64,000 bases of DNA from Nicotiana tabacum (taxonomy: Eukaryota; Streptophyta; Magnoliopsida; Solanales; Solanaceae). The position numbers and the translations under genes are program-made. Each line of letters opens with the position of its first letter. Within the stretch, counting starts at the first letter, position 1. The stretch covers positions 101,230,826 through 101,294,825 of the forward strand of contig NC_134093.1 of the NCBI RefSeq assembly GCF_000715075.1, in the 5' to 3' direction. The notes below the pieces were generated by a model. That model was not told where the DNA came from. It was given only the letters and a program-made list of their open reading frames with translations, and ran no database searches. Shown here in pieces: positions 34,484 to 46,214 of the stretch.

Positions 34484-34495
34484 AGAGGTGGCGAA
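34484..34495 (+). other. Polypurine tract of element B
   Basis: AGAGGTGGCGAA directly before the 3' LTR; one pyrimidine interrupts the tract compared with elements A and 1. Confidence 0.8.
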
Positions 34496-37400
34496 TGTGA
34501 TGACCCAAAATGTCATCTTTAAATTTAATAATTAATTATGTGATCTAGCACTATTTACCATTACTCGACTTGAGCGTGCAGTCCATAAAAATATTTCGAA
34601 AAGTTTTCAGGTGAAAAATGAATTAAAATGTGAATTAGAGCTTTAAAACTCAACTGAGTTGACTTTGATCAACAGTTTAAGCAAACAGACTCGGATCAGT
34701 GTTTTGATAATTTTGGTAGGTCTGTATCGTGATTTGGGACTTAGGCGTATGCCCGGAATCAAATTTCGAGGTCCCTAGCTAGAGATATGGAATTTTGATT
34801 AAAAAAATAAAAAAAAAGTTTAAGTTCAAAAAGTGACCGGATAACGAATTATGTGAAAATGACCCCGGAATAGAGTTTTGATGATTCCAATAGCTCCGTA
34901 TGGTGATTTTAGACTTAGGAGCATGATCAAAATTTTATTTGGAAGTCCGTAGTAAAATTAGGCTTGAAGTGGCTAAAATAGGAATTTAAAGTTTGGAAGT
35001 TTGACCGGGGAGTTGACTTTTTGATATCAGGCTCGGAATTCAGTTCTGAAAATTTTCACAGCTCTATTATGTCATTTATGACTTGTGTGCAAAAATTTGA
35101 AGTCAATCGGACTTGATTTGAGAGGTTTCGACATCGAATGTAGAAGTTGGAAATTCTAAGTTTCATTAAGATTGAATTGGAGCATGATTCGTGATTTTAG
35201 CATTATTTGATGTGATTTGAGGTGTCAAATAGGTTCGTATGATGTTTTAGGACTTGTTGGTATTTTGGGTTGAGGTCCCGAGGGCCTCGGGTGAGTTTCA
35301 GATGGTTAACGAATCAAAAGTGGGACTTAGCTACTGCAAAAGCTGCTGCAATTTTCTGCTGGAAATGCTGTCAAAATCGGGCTGCTGTCAAAATCGGGCA
35401 GCTGTCAAAATCGAGCTCCCTGTCAAAATCGAGGTCCCTAACATATCGAGGTCCATGACAAATCGAGGTCCCTTACAAAATCGAGGTCCCTAACAAATCG
35501 AGGTCCATGACAAATCGAGGTCCCTTACAAATCGAGATCCCTTACAAAATCGAGGTCCCTTACAAATCGAGGTCCATAACAATCGAGGTCCCTAACAAAT
35601 CGAGGTCCATGAAAAATCGAGGTCCCTTACAAAATCGAGGTCCCTAACAAATCGAGGTCCATGACAAATCGAGGTCCCTTACAAAATCGAGGTCCCTTAC
35701 AAATCGAGGTCCATAACAAATCGAAGTCCCTTACAAATCGAGGTCCATAATAAATCGAGGTCCATGAAAAATCAGGGTCCCTTACAAATCAAGGTCCCTT
35801 ACAAAATCGAGGTTCCTAACAAATCGAGGTCCCTTACAAATAGAGGTCCCTTACAAATCGAGGCAGCCCATGATCGAGGCAGCCCGTGACCGAACTCCAT
35901 GATCGGACTCCCTATGATCGGACTCCATGATCGGACTCCATGATCGGACCCCATGATCGAGGTCACCCTGGACAGATCTGTAAGTTATAAAAACAGGGAG
36001 GCTTCGTCCATTTCGCCATTTTTAACAACTTGGAGCTTGAGCAGAAGCGATATTTGATATATTTTCAAGGAAAAACATTGGGGTAAGTGATTCTAACTCA
36101 GATTTGGTCAATATACACGAATATATCATTGTTTTCACCATTTAATTAGTGTTTTGAGATTGAAATTTGGAAAATTTTAGAAAATCTCATAGAAACGAAA
36201 ATTTAAGATTTGGAGGTCGAGTTGTTATCGGATTTTGGTAAAATTGGTATGGGTGGACTCGTAATTGAATGGGTTGTCGGATTTTTTAAGTTTCGCCGGA
36301 TTCCGAGATGTGGGCCCCACGGGCAAATTTTGAGCTAATTTCGGATTTTAATGAAAACGTAATATATTCTTATGAAATTGATTACTATAATTTTTGTTGA
36401 CTGTATCGAATTAATTATGACTAGATACAAGTCGATCGGAGTCAGAAATTCGAGGAAAAAGCATAATACTTAGTTAAATTGGAGCAAGTCGAGGTAAGTG
36501 ACTTGTCTAACCTTGTGTGGGGGAAATTTCCCCTAGAATTAATATGAATGTGATTATTGAAATTTGTTGAAAGTCGTGTACACGAGGTGACGAGTGTGTA
36601 CACGGGCTAAATGTGAAAGATTATATTTTTAAATTGTGCAGATCGTTGTTGCGCATTTATTAAATTATTTTATCTTGTTATATTCTTCATCAATGATATG
36701 AGATATATACTTCAAATTTGTTCGACCTTTTCCTACTAATTGTTTTACCTGTTTAGTTGAAACTTGGTTTCTTTTATTCTGTGCATTATTTGAAGGTTGA
36801 TTTTCTTTAAATTAAATATTATTAATATGAAGTATTTGACATTTTTAAACTTGATATTGAAGCAACATAGTAAAGATTTTGAAATATTATTTTACTAAAT
36901 TATTTACTCCTGAATATTTTTTATACTCATTGTGAGGGAGCCGTGAGCTCTTTATTGTGGAAAAATATTATTGTTGAATTATTTTTGGCAAGTTAAATTA
37001 TTTGAGCACTTGTGGTGCAAATTGTGATATATTGTGATATTGATACGCATGCGGTGGTATAAGGTCTGGGTGTTGAAACGCATGCGGTGAGATAAGGGTG
37101 GCTTGATACGCGTGGCTAGTAGGGAAAATACTAGAAGTCATGCGGTGTGATAAGGGTGGCTAAAACGCGGGATGCTATTTCGGGAAAAAAATGTTTTCTT
37201 TAAATAAATTGTGAAGGCTCCCGCGGTGATATAAGGAAATGAGATATTGTGAATTTATTTATGATTTGGGACTACGAGGCGGTACATCGGGAGTGCCCTT
37301 GTTGATATTGATTTATGGCCATAGTTGCTTTCGATTAATGGTTGTGATTTTCATAAAGTTGAAGGAAATTCTGTTTTGATTCCACGAGGTATTATTTGTA

Positions 37401-37944
37401 ATTATTTGGTGTCATTAAATGTGACATACTATTTGATTCATTTCCAATGTCATTTTATTTTACTACATTGATAAATATTTTACCATGCCATTATTATATT
37501 CCAGTAGGGCCTCACCTGACCTCGTCACTACTCTACCGAGGTTAGGCTTGGCACTTACTGGGTACCGCTGTGGTGTACTCATACTATGCTTCTGCACATA
37601 TTTTTGTGTAGATCCAGGTACATTTTACCAGCCTAGACGTCAGTGAGTTACCTGCGCACGGAGACTTCGAGGTATATCTGCTAGCGTCCGCAAACTCCGA
37701 AGTCCCCTTCTATCATTTTATGTTGCTTCCTTATATTTTATTTAGACCTTGACATATAAAGACATTGAGAATAAATTCTTAGAAGCTTGTGACTTATTTC
37801 TACCGGGTTTTGCGAGTTGAAATTATTTGAATTGTAGTTTATTTATTTAAGATATTTATTATTATTCCGCATTGATAGGCTTACCTAGTCTTAGAGACTA
37901 GGTGCCATCACGACATCCTACAGAGGGAATTTGGGGTCGTGATA
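34496..37944 (+). repeat. Element B 3' LTR
   Basis: 3,449 bp, colinear with 26911-30295. Array I is about 35400-35855, TATA 35986, GGGGTAAGTG 36080, GAGGTAAGTG 36491, stem-loop 36575-36604. The terminal CA has become TA. Confidence 0.94.
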
Positions 37945-39452
37945 ATAATACTTGGTTAAATTGGATAAGTGACAGGGAAATTTCCCCTAGAATTGATATT
38001 AATGTGATTATTCAAATGAGTTGAAAGTCATGTACACGGGTTGACGAGTGTGTACACGGGCTAAATGTGAAAGATTATATTTTTAATTTGTGTAGATCAT
38101 TGTTGCGCATTTATTAAATTATGTTATCTTGTTATATTCTTCATCATTGATCTGAGATATATATTTTAAATTTGTTTGATCTTTTTCTGCTAATTGTTTT
38201 ACCTGTTTAATTGAAACTTGGTTTCTTTTATACTGTACATTATTTGAAGATTGATTTTCTTTTAATTAAATATTATTAATATGAAGTATTTGACATTTTT
38301 AAATTTGATATTGAAGCAACGTATTAAAATTTTGAAATATTATTTTCCTAAATTATTTATTCTTGAATATTTTCGTAAGATGTTTTTGGTACTCATTGTG
38401 ATGGAGCCGTGAGCTCTTTATTGTTAAAAAAATATTATTGTTGGATTATTCTGGCATGAGTCGTGAGCTCTTTATTATTGAAAAATATTATTGTTGATTT
38501 ATTGTGAAAAATTGAAATATTGGGCACTTGAGGTGCAAATTGTGATATATTGTGATATTAATACGCATGCGGTGGTATAAGGTCTGGGTATTGAAATGCA
38601 TGCGGTGAGATAAGGGTGGCTTGATACGCGTAGCTAGTAGGGGTGACTACTAGAAGTCATGCGGTGTGTTAAGGGTGGCTAAAACGCGGGATGCTATTTC
38701 GGGAAAAGTATTTTCTTTAAATAAATCGTGAAGGCTCCCGCGGTGATATAAGAAAATGAGATATTGTGAAATTATTTATAATTTGGGACTACGAGGCGGT
38801 ACCTCGGTAGTGCCCTTGTTGATATTGATTTATGGCCATAGTTGCCTTCGATTAATTGTTGTGAATTTCATAAAGTTGAAAAAAAAATTGTTTTGATTCC
38901 ACGAGATATTATTTGGTGTCATTAAATGTGACATACTATTTGATTCATTTCCATAGTCATTTTTTCTTCTTAAATTATATAAATATTTTTTCATGTCATT
39001 ATCTATTCTCCAGTAGGGCCTCACCTGACCTCATCATTACTCTACTGAGGTTAGGCTTGGCACTTACTGGGTACCACTGTGGTATACTCATACTACGCTT
39101 CTGCACATCTTTTTGTACAGATCCAGGTACATCTTACCAGTCTAGACATCAGTGAGTTACCTGCGCACGGAGACTTCGAGGTATATCTGCCAGCGTCCGC
39201 AGACTCCGGAGTCCCCTTCTATTATTTAATATTGGTTCCTTATTTTTCTTTAGACCTTCATACATAGAAACATTGAGAATAAATTTTTAGAAGCTTGTGA
39301 CTTATTTCTATCAGGTTTTGGGAGTTGTAATTATTTGAATTGTAGTTTATTTATTTAAGATATTTATGATTTTTCCGTATTGATAGGCTTACCTAGTCTT
39401 AGAGACTAGTTGCCATCACCACCTCCTACAGAGGGAATTTGGGGTCGTGACA
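37945..39452 (+). repeat. Element A 5' LTR, second piece
   Basis: Resumes at ATAATACTTGGTTAAATTGG after B and ends GGTCGTGACA. The GAGGTAAGT motif is lost here by a small deletion (ATTGGATAAGTGAC); the stem-loop is at 38029-38058. Confidence 0.92.
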
Positions 39453-39455
39453 AGT

Positions 39456-39467
39456 TGGTATCAGAGC
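39456..39467 (+). other. Primer-binding site for initiator tRNA-Met, element A
   Basis: TGGTATCAGAGC, three bases after the LTR end; the leader palindrome GTACGGAGACGTCTGTAC follows at 39524-39541. Confidence 0.93.
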
Positions 39468-39523
39468 ACTAGGTTCATATGTGTTATGAGTCACAAACAG
39501 GTTTAGTAGAGTCTTGCGGATCG

Positions 39524-39541
39524 GTACGGAGACGTCTGTAC
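39524..39541 (+). promoter_or_regulatory. Self-complementary leader motif, element A
   Basis: Same 18-mer as in elements 1 and 2. Confidence 0.5.
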
Positions 39542-39632
39542 TTATCTTTGAGAGGCTATGGAACGGTTAGGAAATATTCACTTCTTTGATTCCTTATCGT
39601 GCACCTTTGTTGATTTCAAAGTTCTAAACAAT

Positions 39633-39653
39633 TGTCTTTCTATTCTCTCACAG
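39633..39653 (+). promoter_or_regulatory. Splice-acceptor-like site just before gag ATG, element A
   Basis: A pyrimidine-rich run ending TTCTCTCACAG abuts the ATG at 39654. Together with GGTAAGT sites in the LTR it would define a leader intron. Confidence 0.4.
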
Positions 39654-41371
39654 ATGGTGAGGACACGCACAACTAGATATGATGATCATACACCCGCGCC
39701 CCTTGTTTGAGCCGCAAGAGGCCGGGGTCGGGCCAGAGGCCGAGGAAGACCACGTGGTGCAGCCAGAGCACCTGCACGAACTGCTGCACCAGAGCCACCA
39801 GTAGATCTAGTTGGAGAGCAGGCAACTGAGATGCCTGTTACTACTCCTGCACTTCAGGAGACTCTTGCCCAGTTTTTGAGCATGTTTGGCACTTTAGCTC
39901 AGGCAGGATTAATTCCACTTGCTCCTGCCACATCTCAGGCTGGGGGAGGAGCGCAGACTCCCACCGCCCGTACTCCAGAGCCACGTGCCCAAGTTGACCA
40001 TGCCTCAGAGGTTATACCAGTGCAACCAATTTTCCCAGTTCGGCCTGATATTAGGACAGCAGTTTCAGAGGGGGAGCAGCTCAGGCTCGAGTGGTATAAG
40101 AAGTACCACCCTCCCACTTTCAGCGGTTTAACTTCAGAGGATGCTCAGGATTTTCTGGAGGAATGTCACCGTATCCTTCGTACTGTGGGTATTGTGGATT
40201 CCAGTGGGGTTTCTTTCATGGCATTCCATTTTAAAGGAGCAGCCTACCAGTGGTGGTGGGCATATGAGTTGGATAGTCCCGCTGAGGCATCTTCACTCAC
40301 TTGGACTCTATTTTCGGATATGTTCTTAAGGGAGTATGTTCCTCAGAGTCTTAGGGATGCATGGCGCGCAGAGTTTGAACAGTTGTGCCAGGGTTCTATG
40401 ACCGTGTCAGAGCATGCGGTCTGATTAGTGATTTGTCTAGGCATGCATCAGCCTTAGTTGCTACTGTTCGAGAGTGGGTTCACATATTTATTGAGGGTCT
40501 TCACCCTAATATCAGATACAGTATGGCCCGAGAGCTAGAGATGGACATCACATACTAATAGGTGGTGTCAATTGCTAGAAGATTGGAAGGTATGCGGACT
40601 CGGGAAAGGGAAGAGAGGGAAGCTAAGAGACCCCGAGATTCTGGAATATATAATAATTCTCGTGCTCCAGTTACATCCCGTCATGGTAGAGGTTATGTGA
40701 GCCATCCTATTCATTCAGCACTTCCAGCTTCTAGTGGTATTCCGACTACTCCCAGATCTCAGGTTCCATATTATGCACCACCAGTGTCTTCTGTACCTCC
40801 TGTATGGGGTGCTTTCAGCAGACAGTCTAGTCGATCAGGCCCGAGTCAGTCCCAACAGCCACGTCCTCCCAGGGCTTATTTTGAGTGTGGTGACACTCGT
40901 CATATTATGAGAGATTACCCCAGATTTAGGAGGGGTGCACCTCCACAAATTTCCCAGACCCCACCTATTCCACAGGGTCCTCAGGCTTCTCAGGCCATGA
41001 TTACTGCACCAGTTGCCACTCCACCTGCATAGCCAGCTAGAGGTGGAGGTCGGGCAGGTAGAGGTCGCCCTAGAGGGGGAGGCCAAGCCAAATATTATTC
41101 CCTTCCTGCTAGGACAGATGTCGTTGCATCCGATTCTGTTATCATAGGTATTATTCTGGTCTGTCATAGAGATGCATCAGTTTTATTTGATCCAGGCTCC
41201 ACTTATTCTTATGTGTCATCTTATTTTGCCCCGTATTTGGGCGTATCACGTGATTTCTTGAGTTCTTCTGTTTATGTATCTACACTCGTGGGTGAATCCA
41301 TTATTGTGGACCATGTGTATCGGTCGTTTTAAATTGTTATCAGTGGTTTTGAGACCAGAGCTGATTTATTA
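39654..41371 (+). pseudogene. Element A gag and protease region
   Basis: ATG at 39654 in a run of basic/proline codons. Stop TGA at 39708 (codon 19), then open 39711-40424: Ala/Pro/Gln-rich N-terminus and the retrotransposon gag domain (KKYHPPTFSG, EDAQDFLEECHRI, GAAYQWWWAYE, FLREYVPQSLRD). A 1-bp deletion near 40420 shifts the frame. The frame resumes with two adjacent stops at 40556-40561 (TAA TAG, relatives Gln-Gln), then 40562-41032 with zinc knuckle YFECGDTRHIMRDYPR (last Cys reads Tyr). Stop TAG at 41030. Protease follows: SVLFDPGSTYSYVSSYFA, the aspartic-protease motif of this lineage; stop TAA at 41330. Gag packages RNA and the protease cleaves the polyprotein. All in one ancestral frame with pol. 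Confidence 0.92.
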
Positions 41372-42844
41372 TTGCTCAGTATGGTGGATTTCGATATTAT
41401 TTTAGGCATGGACTGGTTGTCGCCCTATCATGCTATTCTTGATTGTTACGCCAAGACGGTGACATTGGCTATGCCGGGTCTACTGCAGCTAGAGTGGAGA
41501 GGTACCTCGGATCATGTTCCTAGTAGGGTTGTTTCATTTCTTAAAGCTCAACGAATAGTTGAGAAGGAGTGTGAAGCATATCTGGCCTATGTGAGAGATG
41601 TTAGTATTGATACTCCTACTGTAGAGTCAGTTCCTGTAGTAAGGGATTTTCCTGATGTATTTCCAGCAGATCTTCCGGGTATGCCACCCGATAGGGATAT
41701 TGATTTATTACCGGGTACTCAGCCCATTTCTATTCCACCATACTGTATGGCCCCAGCAGAGTTGAAAGAATTAACAGAACCATTACAGGAATTACTTGAT
41801 AAGGGTTTCATTTGGCCTAGTGTATCGTCGTGGGGTGCTCCTGTCTTATTTGTAAAGAAGAAGGATGGTTATGTGCGGATGTGTATTGATTATCGCCAGT
41901 TGAACAAGGTTACAGTGAAGAACAAGTATCCATTGTCATGTATTGATGACTTATTTGATCAGCTTCAGGGTGCCAGGGTATTGTCTAAAATTGACATGCG
42001 TTCAGGCTACTATCAGTTGAAGATTTGGGAGCCAGATATTCCGAAGACTGCTTTCAGGACTCGGTACGGTCATTACGAGTTCCTTGTGATGTCTTTTGGG
42101 CTGACCAATGCCCTAGCAGCATTTATGCACTTAGTAAATAGTGTATTTCAGCCCTATCTTGATTCCTTCGTCATTGTGTTTATTGACGACATTCTGGTGT
42201 ATTCCCGTAGTCGGGAAGATCATGAACAACACCTGAGGACTGTGCTTCAGATTTTGAGAGAAAGGAAGTTATATGCAAAATTTTCAAAGTGTGAATTCTG
42301 GCTTGATTCAGTGGGATTTTTGGGTCATATAGTTTCGTGCGAGGGGATCAAGGTAGATCCAAAGAATATTGAAGCAGTGCAGAGTTGGTCCAGACCGTTC
42401 TCAGTTACGAAAATCCGGAGTTTCCTTGGTTTGGCTGGGTATTATGGCCGATTTGTAAAGGGTTTCTCTTCTATTGCTGCATTTATGACCAAATTGACCC
42501 AGAAGGGTGCTCCGTTCAGGTGGACCAAGGAATGTGAGGAGAGCTTCCAAAAGCTCAAGACAGCTTTGACTATAGCCCAAGTATTGGTACTACCTACAGG
42601 TACAGGATCTTATACTGTGTATTGTGACGCGTCGCGTATTGGTCTCGGCGCAGTGTTGATGCAAGACGGTAGGGTGATTGCCTACGTGTCCAGACAGTTA
42701 AAGGTGCATGAGATGAATTATCGTGTACATGGCCTGGAGTTCGCAGCTATTGTTCATGCCTTAAAAGTTTGGCGGCATTATTTGCACAGTATCCATTGTG
42801 AGATCTACACCGATCACCGGAATCTACAGCATTTGTTTAAATAG
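41372..42844 (+). pseudogene. Element A reverse transcriptase and RNase H
   Basis: 490 codons open. N-terminal end of protease (DIILGMDWL at residues 8-15), linker, then [14 protein letters not shown] (168-179), [12 protein letters not shown] with Asp208, [11 protein letters not shown], and the catalytic FIDD box ([10 protein letters not shown], Asp272/273). RT connection, then RNase [16 protein letters not shown] (Asp419), [13 protein letters not shown] (Glu456) and [12 protein letters not shown] (Asp481). All key acidic residues are present. It ends at TAG (42842-42844), where relatives have a sense codon; a second TAG follows at 42863. Synthesises cDNA from element RNA in cytoplasmic particles. 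One of the best preserved pieces in the window. Confidence 0.95.
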
Positions 42845-44598
42845 AAGGATCTTAATTTCCAGTAGCGAAGGTGGTTGGAGTTGCTTAAGGATTATGATAT
42901 CACCATTCTCTATCACCCTGGGAAGGCCAATGTAGTGGCCTTCCCTTGATTCGTAAGGCGGAGAGTTTGGGCAGCTTAGCATATTTACCGATAGCAGAGA
43001 GGCCTTTGTCCTTGGATGTTCGAGCCTTGGCCAACCTGTTTGTTAGATTGGATGTTTTCGAGCCGAGTCGAGTTTTGGCTTGCGTGGTTTCTCAGTCTTC
43101 TCTTTATGATCGTATCAGGGAACGCCAGTATGATAACCCCCATCTGCTTGTCCTTAAGGATACAGTTCAGCACGGTGATGCCAAGGAAGTCACTATTGGA
43201 GATGACGATGTATTACGGATGCAGGGCAGGCTATGTGTGCCTAATGTGGATGGCTTATGTGAGTTGATTCTCCAGGAGGCTCACAGTTCGCGGTACTCCA
43301 TTCATCCGGGTGCTGCAAAGATGTATCAGGACTTGAGACAACACTATTGGTGGAGGCGGATGAAGAAAGACATAGTGGGGTATGTATCTCGGTGTCTAAA
43401 TTGTCAACAGGTGAAATATGAGCATCAGCGACCGGGTGGATTACTTCAGAAGTTAGATATTCCAGAATGGAAATGGGAGCGGATCACTATGGATTTTGTT
43501 GTTGGGCTCCCACGGACTCAGCAGAAGTTTGATGCCGTTTGGGTCATTGTGGATAGGCTGACCAAATCAGCTCATTTCATTCCTGTGATTACTACTTACT
43601 CTTCAGAGCACCTGGCTCAGGTATATATTCGTGAAATTGTCAGATTTCACAGTGTACCGGTATCTATCATCTTTGACCGAGGTACACAATTTACCTCACG
43701 GTTTTGGAGGGCAATACAGCGTGAGTTGGGTACTCGGGTAGAGTTGAGTACAACATTTCACCCTCAGACGGACGGGCAATTCGAATGCACTATTCAGATA
43801 TTTGAGGATATGCTTCGTGCGTGTGTGATAGATTTTGGGGGTGCTTGGGATCAGTTCTTACCACTTGCGGAGTTTGCTTACAACAACAGTTACCAGTCAA
43901 GCATTCAGATGGCTCCGTATGAGGCTTTGTATGGTATGCGCTGCCGGTGTCCAGTGTGTTGGTTCGAACCGGGCGAGGCTAGACTATTGGGTACAGACTT
44001 GGTTCAGGATGCCTTGGAAAAGGTTAAGTTGATTCAGGATCGACTTCGTACAGCCCAATCTAGACAGAAGAGTTATGCGGATCGGAAGGTTCGCGATATT
44101 GCATTCATGGTTGGTGAGCGGATATTGCTCCGGGTTTCGCCTATGAAGGGTGTGATGAGGTTCTGGAAGATTGGCAAGTTGAGCCCTAGGTATATTGGGC
44201 CTTTTAAGATTCTTGACAGGGTTGGAGAGGTGGCTTACAGACTTGCGCTACCACCTAGTCTCTCTGTGGTTCATCCGGTATTCCATGTTTCTATGCTTCA
44301 AAAATATCACGGCGATCCGTCTCACGTGTTAGACTTTAGTTCGGTTGAGTTGGACAAGGATCTATCTTATGTTGAGGAACCAGTGGCTATCTTAGATAGG
44401 CAGGTTCGAAAGCTGAGGTCAAAGAACATTGCTTCCGTGAAGGTTCAGTGGAGGGGTCATCCGGTCGAGGAGGCAACTTGGGAGGCCGAGCATGATATGC
44501 GCAGCTGTTATCCACACTTATTCACCAGCTCAGGTACTTTTTCTAACTCTGTTCGAGGACGAACGTTTGTTTTAGAGGTGGAGAATGTGATGACCTAA
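42845..44598 (+). pseudogene. Element A RNase H tail, integrase and chromodomain
   Basis: A 1-bp deletion near 42940 separates LLKDYDITILYHPGKANVV from the 42946-44598 frame (550 residues). In that frame: zinc-binding His113, His120, Cys150, Cys153; catalytic Asp183 (TMDFVVG), Asp244 (FDRGTQFTS) and Glu280 (HPQTDGQFE), 35 residues between the last two; GPF motif ([11 protein letters not shown]); and a C-terminal chromodomain (EEPVAILDRQVRKL, VKVQWRGHPVEEATWE, YPHLF). The frame runs through the polypurine tract and stops 11 bases into the 3' LTR. Chromodomain integrases of this clade are thought to direct insertion to heterochromatin, which suits finding A and B inside other elements. Residues look intact here, but no functional polyprotein can be made. 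Confidence 0.93.
44574..44585 (+). other. Polypurine tract of element A
   Basis: AGAGGTGGAGAA immediately before the 3' LTR. Confidence 0.9.
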
Positions 44599-45610
44599 AA
44601 TATCATCTTTAAATTTAATGATTAATTCTATGATCTAAGCACTATTTATCATTACTCGACTTGCGTGCGCAATCCATAAAAATTTTCCGGAAAGTTTTTA
44701 TGTGAAAATGGATTAAAATATGAATTAGAACTTTAAAATACAACTAAGTTGACTTTGGTCAATATTTTGAGCAAACGGACTCGGATAATATATTTTGACA
44801 GTTCCGGTAGGTCCGTATCGTGAATTGGGACTTGGGCGTATGCCCGGAATCAAATTTCGAGGTCCCTAGCCCAAGATATGGAATTTTGATGAAAAATTTA
44901 AAGTTTAAGTTCAAATAGTGACCGGATGTCGAATTATGTGCAAATGACCCCGTAATAGAATTTTTATGATTCCAACAGCTCCGTATGGTGATTTTGGACT
45001 TAGGAGCGTGATCGGAATTTTATTTGGAAGTCCGCAGTGAAATTAGGCTTGAAATGCCGAAAGTTGAATTTTTGGGAAGTTTGACCGAGGGGTTGAATTT
45101 ATGATATCGGGGTCGAAATACAATTCTGAAAATTTTCATAGCTCCGTTATGTTATTTATGACTTGCGTACAAAATTTGAGGTCAATCGGACTTAATTTGA
45201 TAGGTTCCGGTGTTGTTTGTAGAAATTGAAAGTTTCAAAGTTCATTAGGCTTGAATCTATGTGTGATTCATGATTTTAGCATTGTTTGATGTGATTTGAG
45301 GTTTCAAATAAGTTTGTATGATATTTTAGGACTTGTTGGTGTATTGGGTTGAGGTCCCTAGGGCCTCGGGTGAGTTTCGGATGGTTAACAGATCAAAAGT
45401 GGGACTTAGCTGCTGCAATATTTCTGCTGGAAATGCTGTCAAAATCGGGTTGCCTGTCAAAATCGGACTCCCTGACAAATCGAGCTCCCTCACAAATCGA
45501 GCTCCCTGACAAAATCGAGCTCCCTGACAAATCGAGCTCCCTGTCAAAATCGAACTCCCTGACAAATCGAGCTCCCTGACAAAATGGAGCTTCCTGACAA
45601 ATCTGTAAGT

Positions 45611-45620
45611 TATAAAAACA
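45611..45620 (+). promoter_or_regulatory. TATA box, element A 3' LTR
   Basis: TATAAAAACA, ten bases after the last array I unit. Confidence 0.75.
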
Positions 45621-46184
45621 GGAGACTTCGTCCCATTTGCATTTTTGACGAATTAGAGCTTGAGGAGAGGCGATTTTGATATATTTTCATGGAAAAATAT
45701 TTGGGTAAGTGATTCTAACTTGGATTTGGTCAATATACACGAATATATCATTGTTTTCACCGTTTAATTAGTGTTTTGAGATTGAAATTTGGGAAATTTT
45801 AGAAATCTCATAGAAACGAATTTTTGAGATTTCGGTGTCGATCCGGAGTTGGATTTGAGTGAAACTGGTATGGTTGGACTCATAATTGAATGGGTTATCG
45901 GATTTTGTAAGTTTTGCCGAATTCCGAGATGTGGGCTCCACGGGTAAATTTTGAGCTAATTTCAGATTTCATTGAAAAATATAATATTTCCTTATGAAAT
46001 TGATTTCTATAATTTTTGTTGACTGTATTGAATTAATTATGACTAGATACGAGTCGATCGGAGTCAGAAAATCGAATAAAAAGCATAATACTTGGTTAAA
46101 TTGGAGCAAGTTGAGGTAAGTGACTTGTCTAACCTTGTGTTGGGGAAATTGATATTAATGTGATTATTGAAATGTGTTAAAAGT

Positions 46185-46214
46185 CGTGTACACGAGGTGA
46201 CGAGTGTGTACACG
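46185..46214 (+). other. Conserved LTR stem-loop, element A 3' LTR
   Basis: Arms CGTGTACAC / GTGTACACG perfect, loop GAGGTGACGAGT, about 70 nt after GAGGTAAGTG. Confidence 0.7.

Larger units (their letters stand above)
26911..37944 (+). mobile_element. Element B: non-autonomous Ty3/gypsy Tekay-like element inside the LTR of A
   Basis: LTRs 26911-30295 and 34496-37944, PBS, PPT, and flanks ATAAA / ATAAT (target duplication with one difference) within the A LTR word AAGCATAATACTTGG. The LTRs belong to a sister subfamily of A. The interior is rearranged: non-coding 5' part, gag zinc-knuckle remnant, about 0.8 kb of non-coding DNA in place of protease and most RT, then RNase H-integrase remnant with a destroyed chromodomain. 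The same interior order occurs in element 1. LTR pairs differ by a few per cent by eye, so B is the youngest of the three nested elements. Confidence 0.94.
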
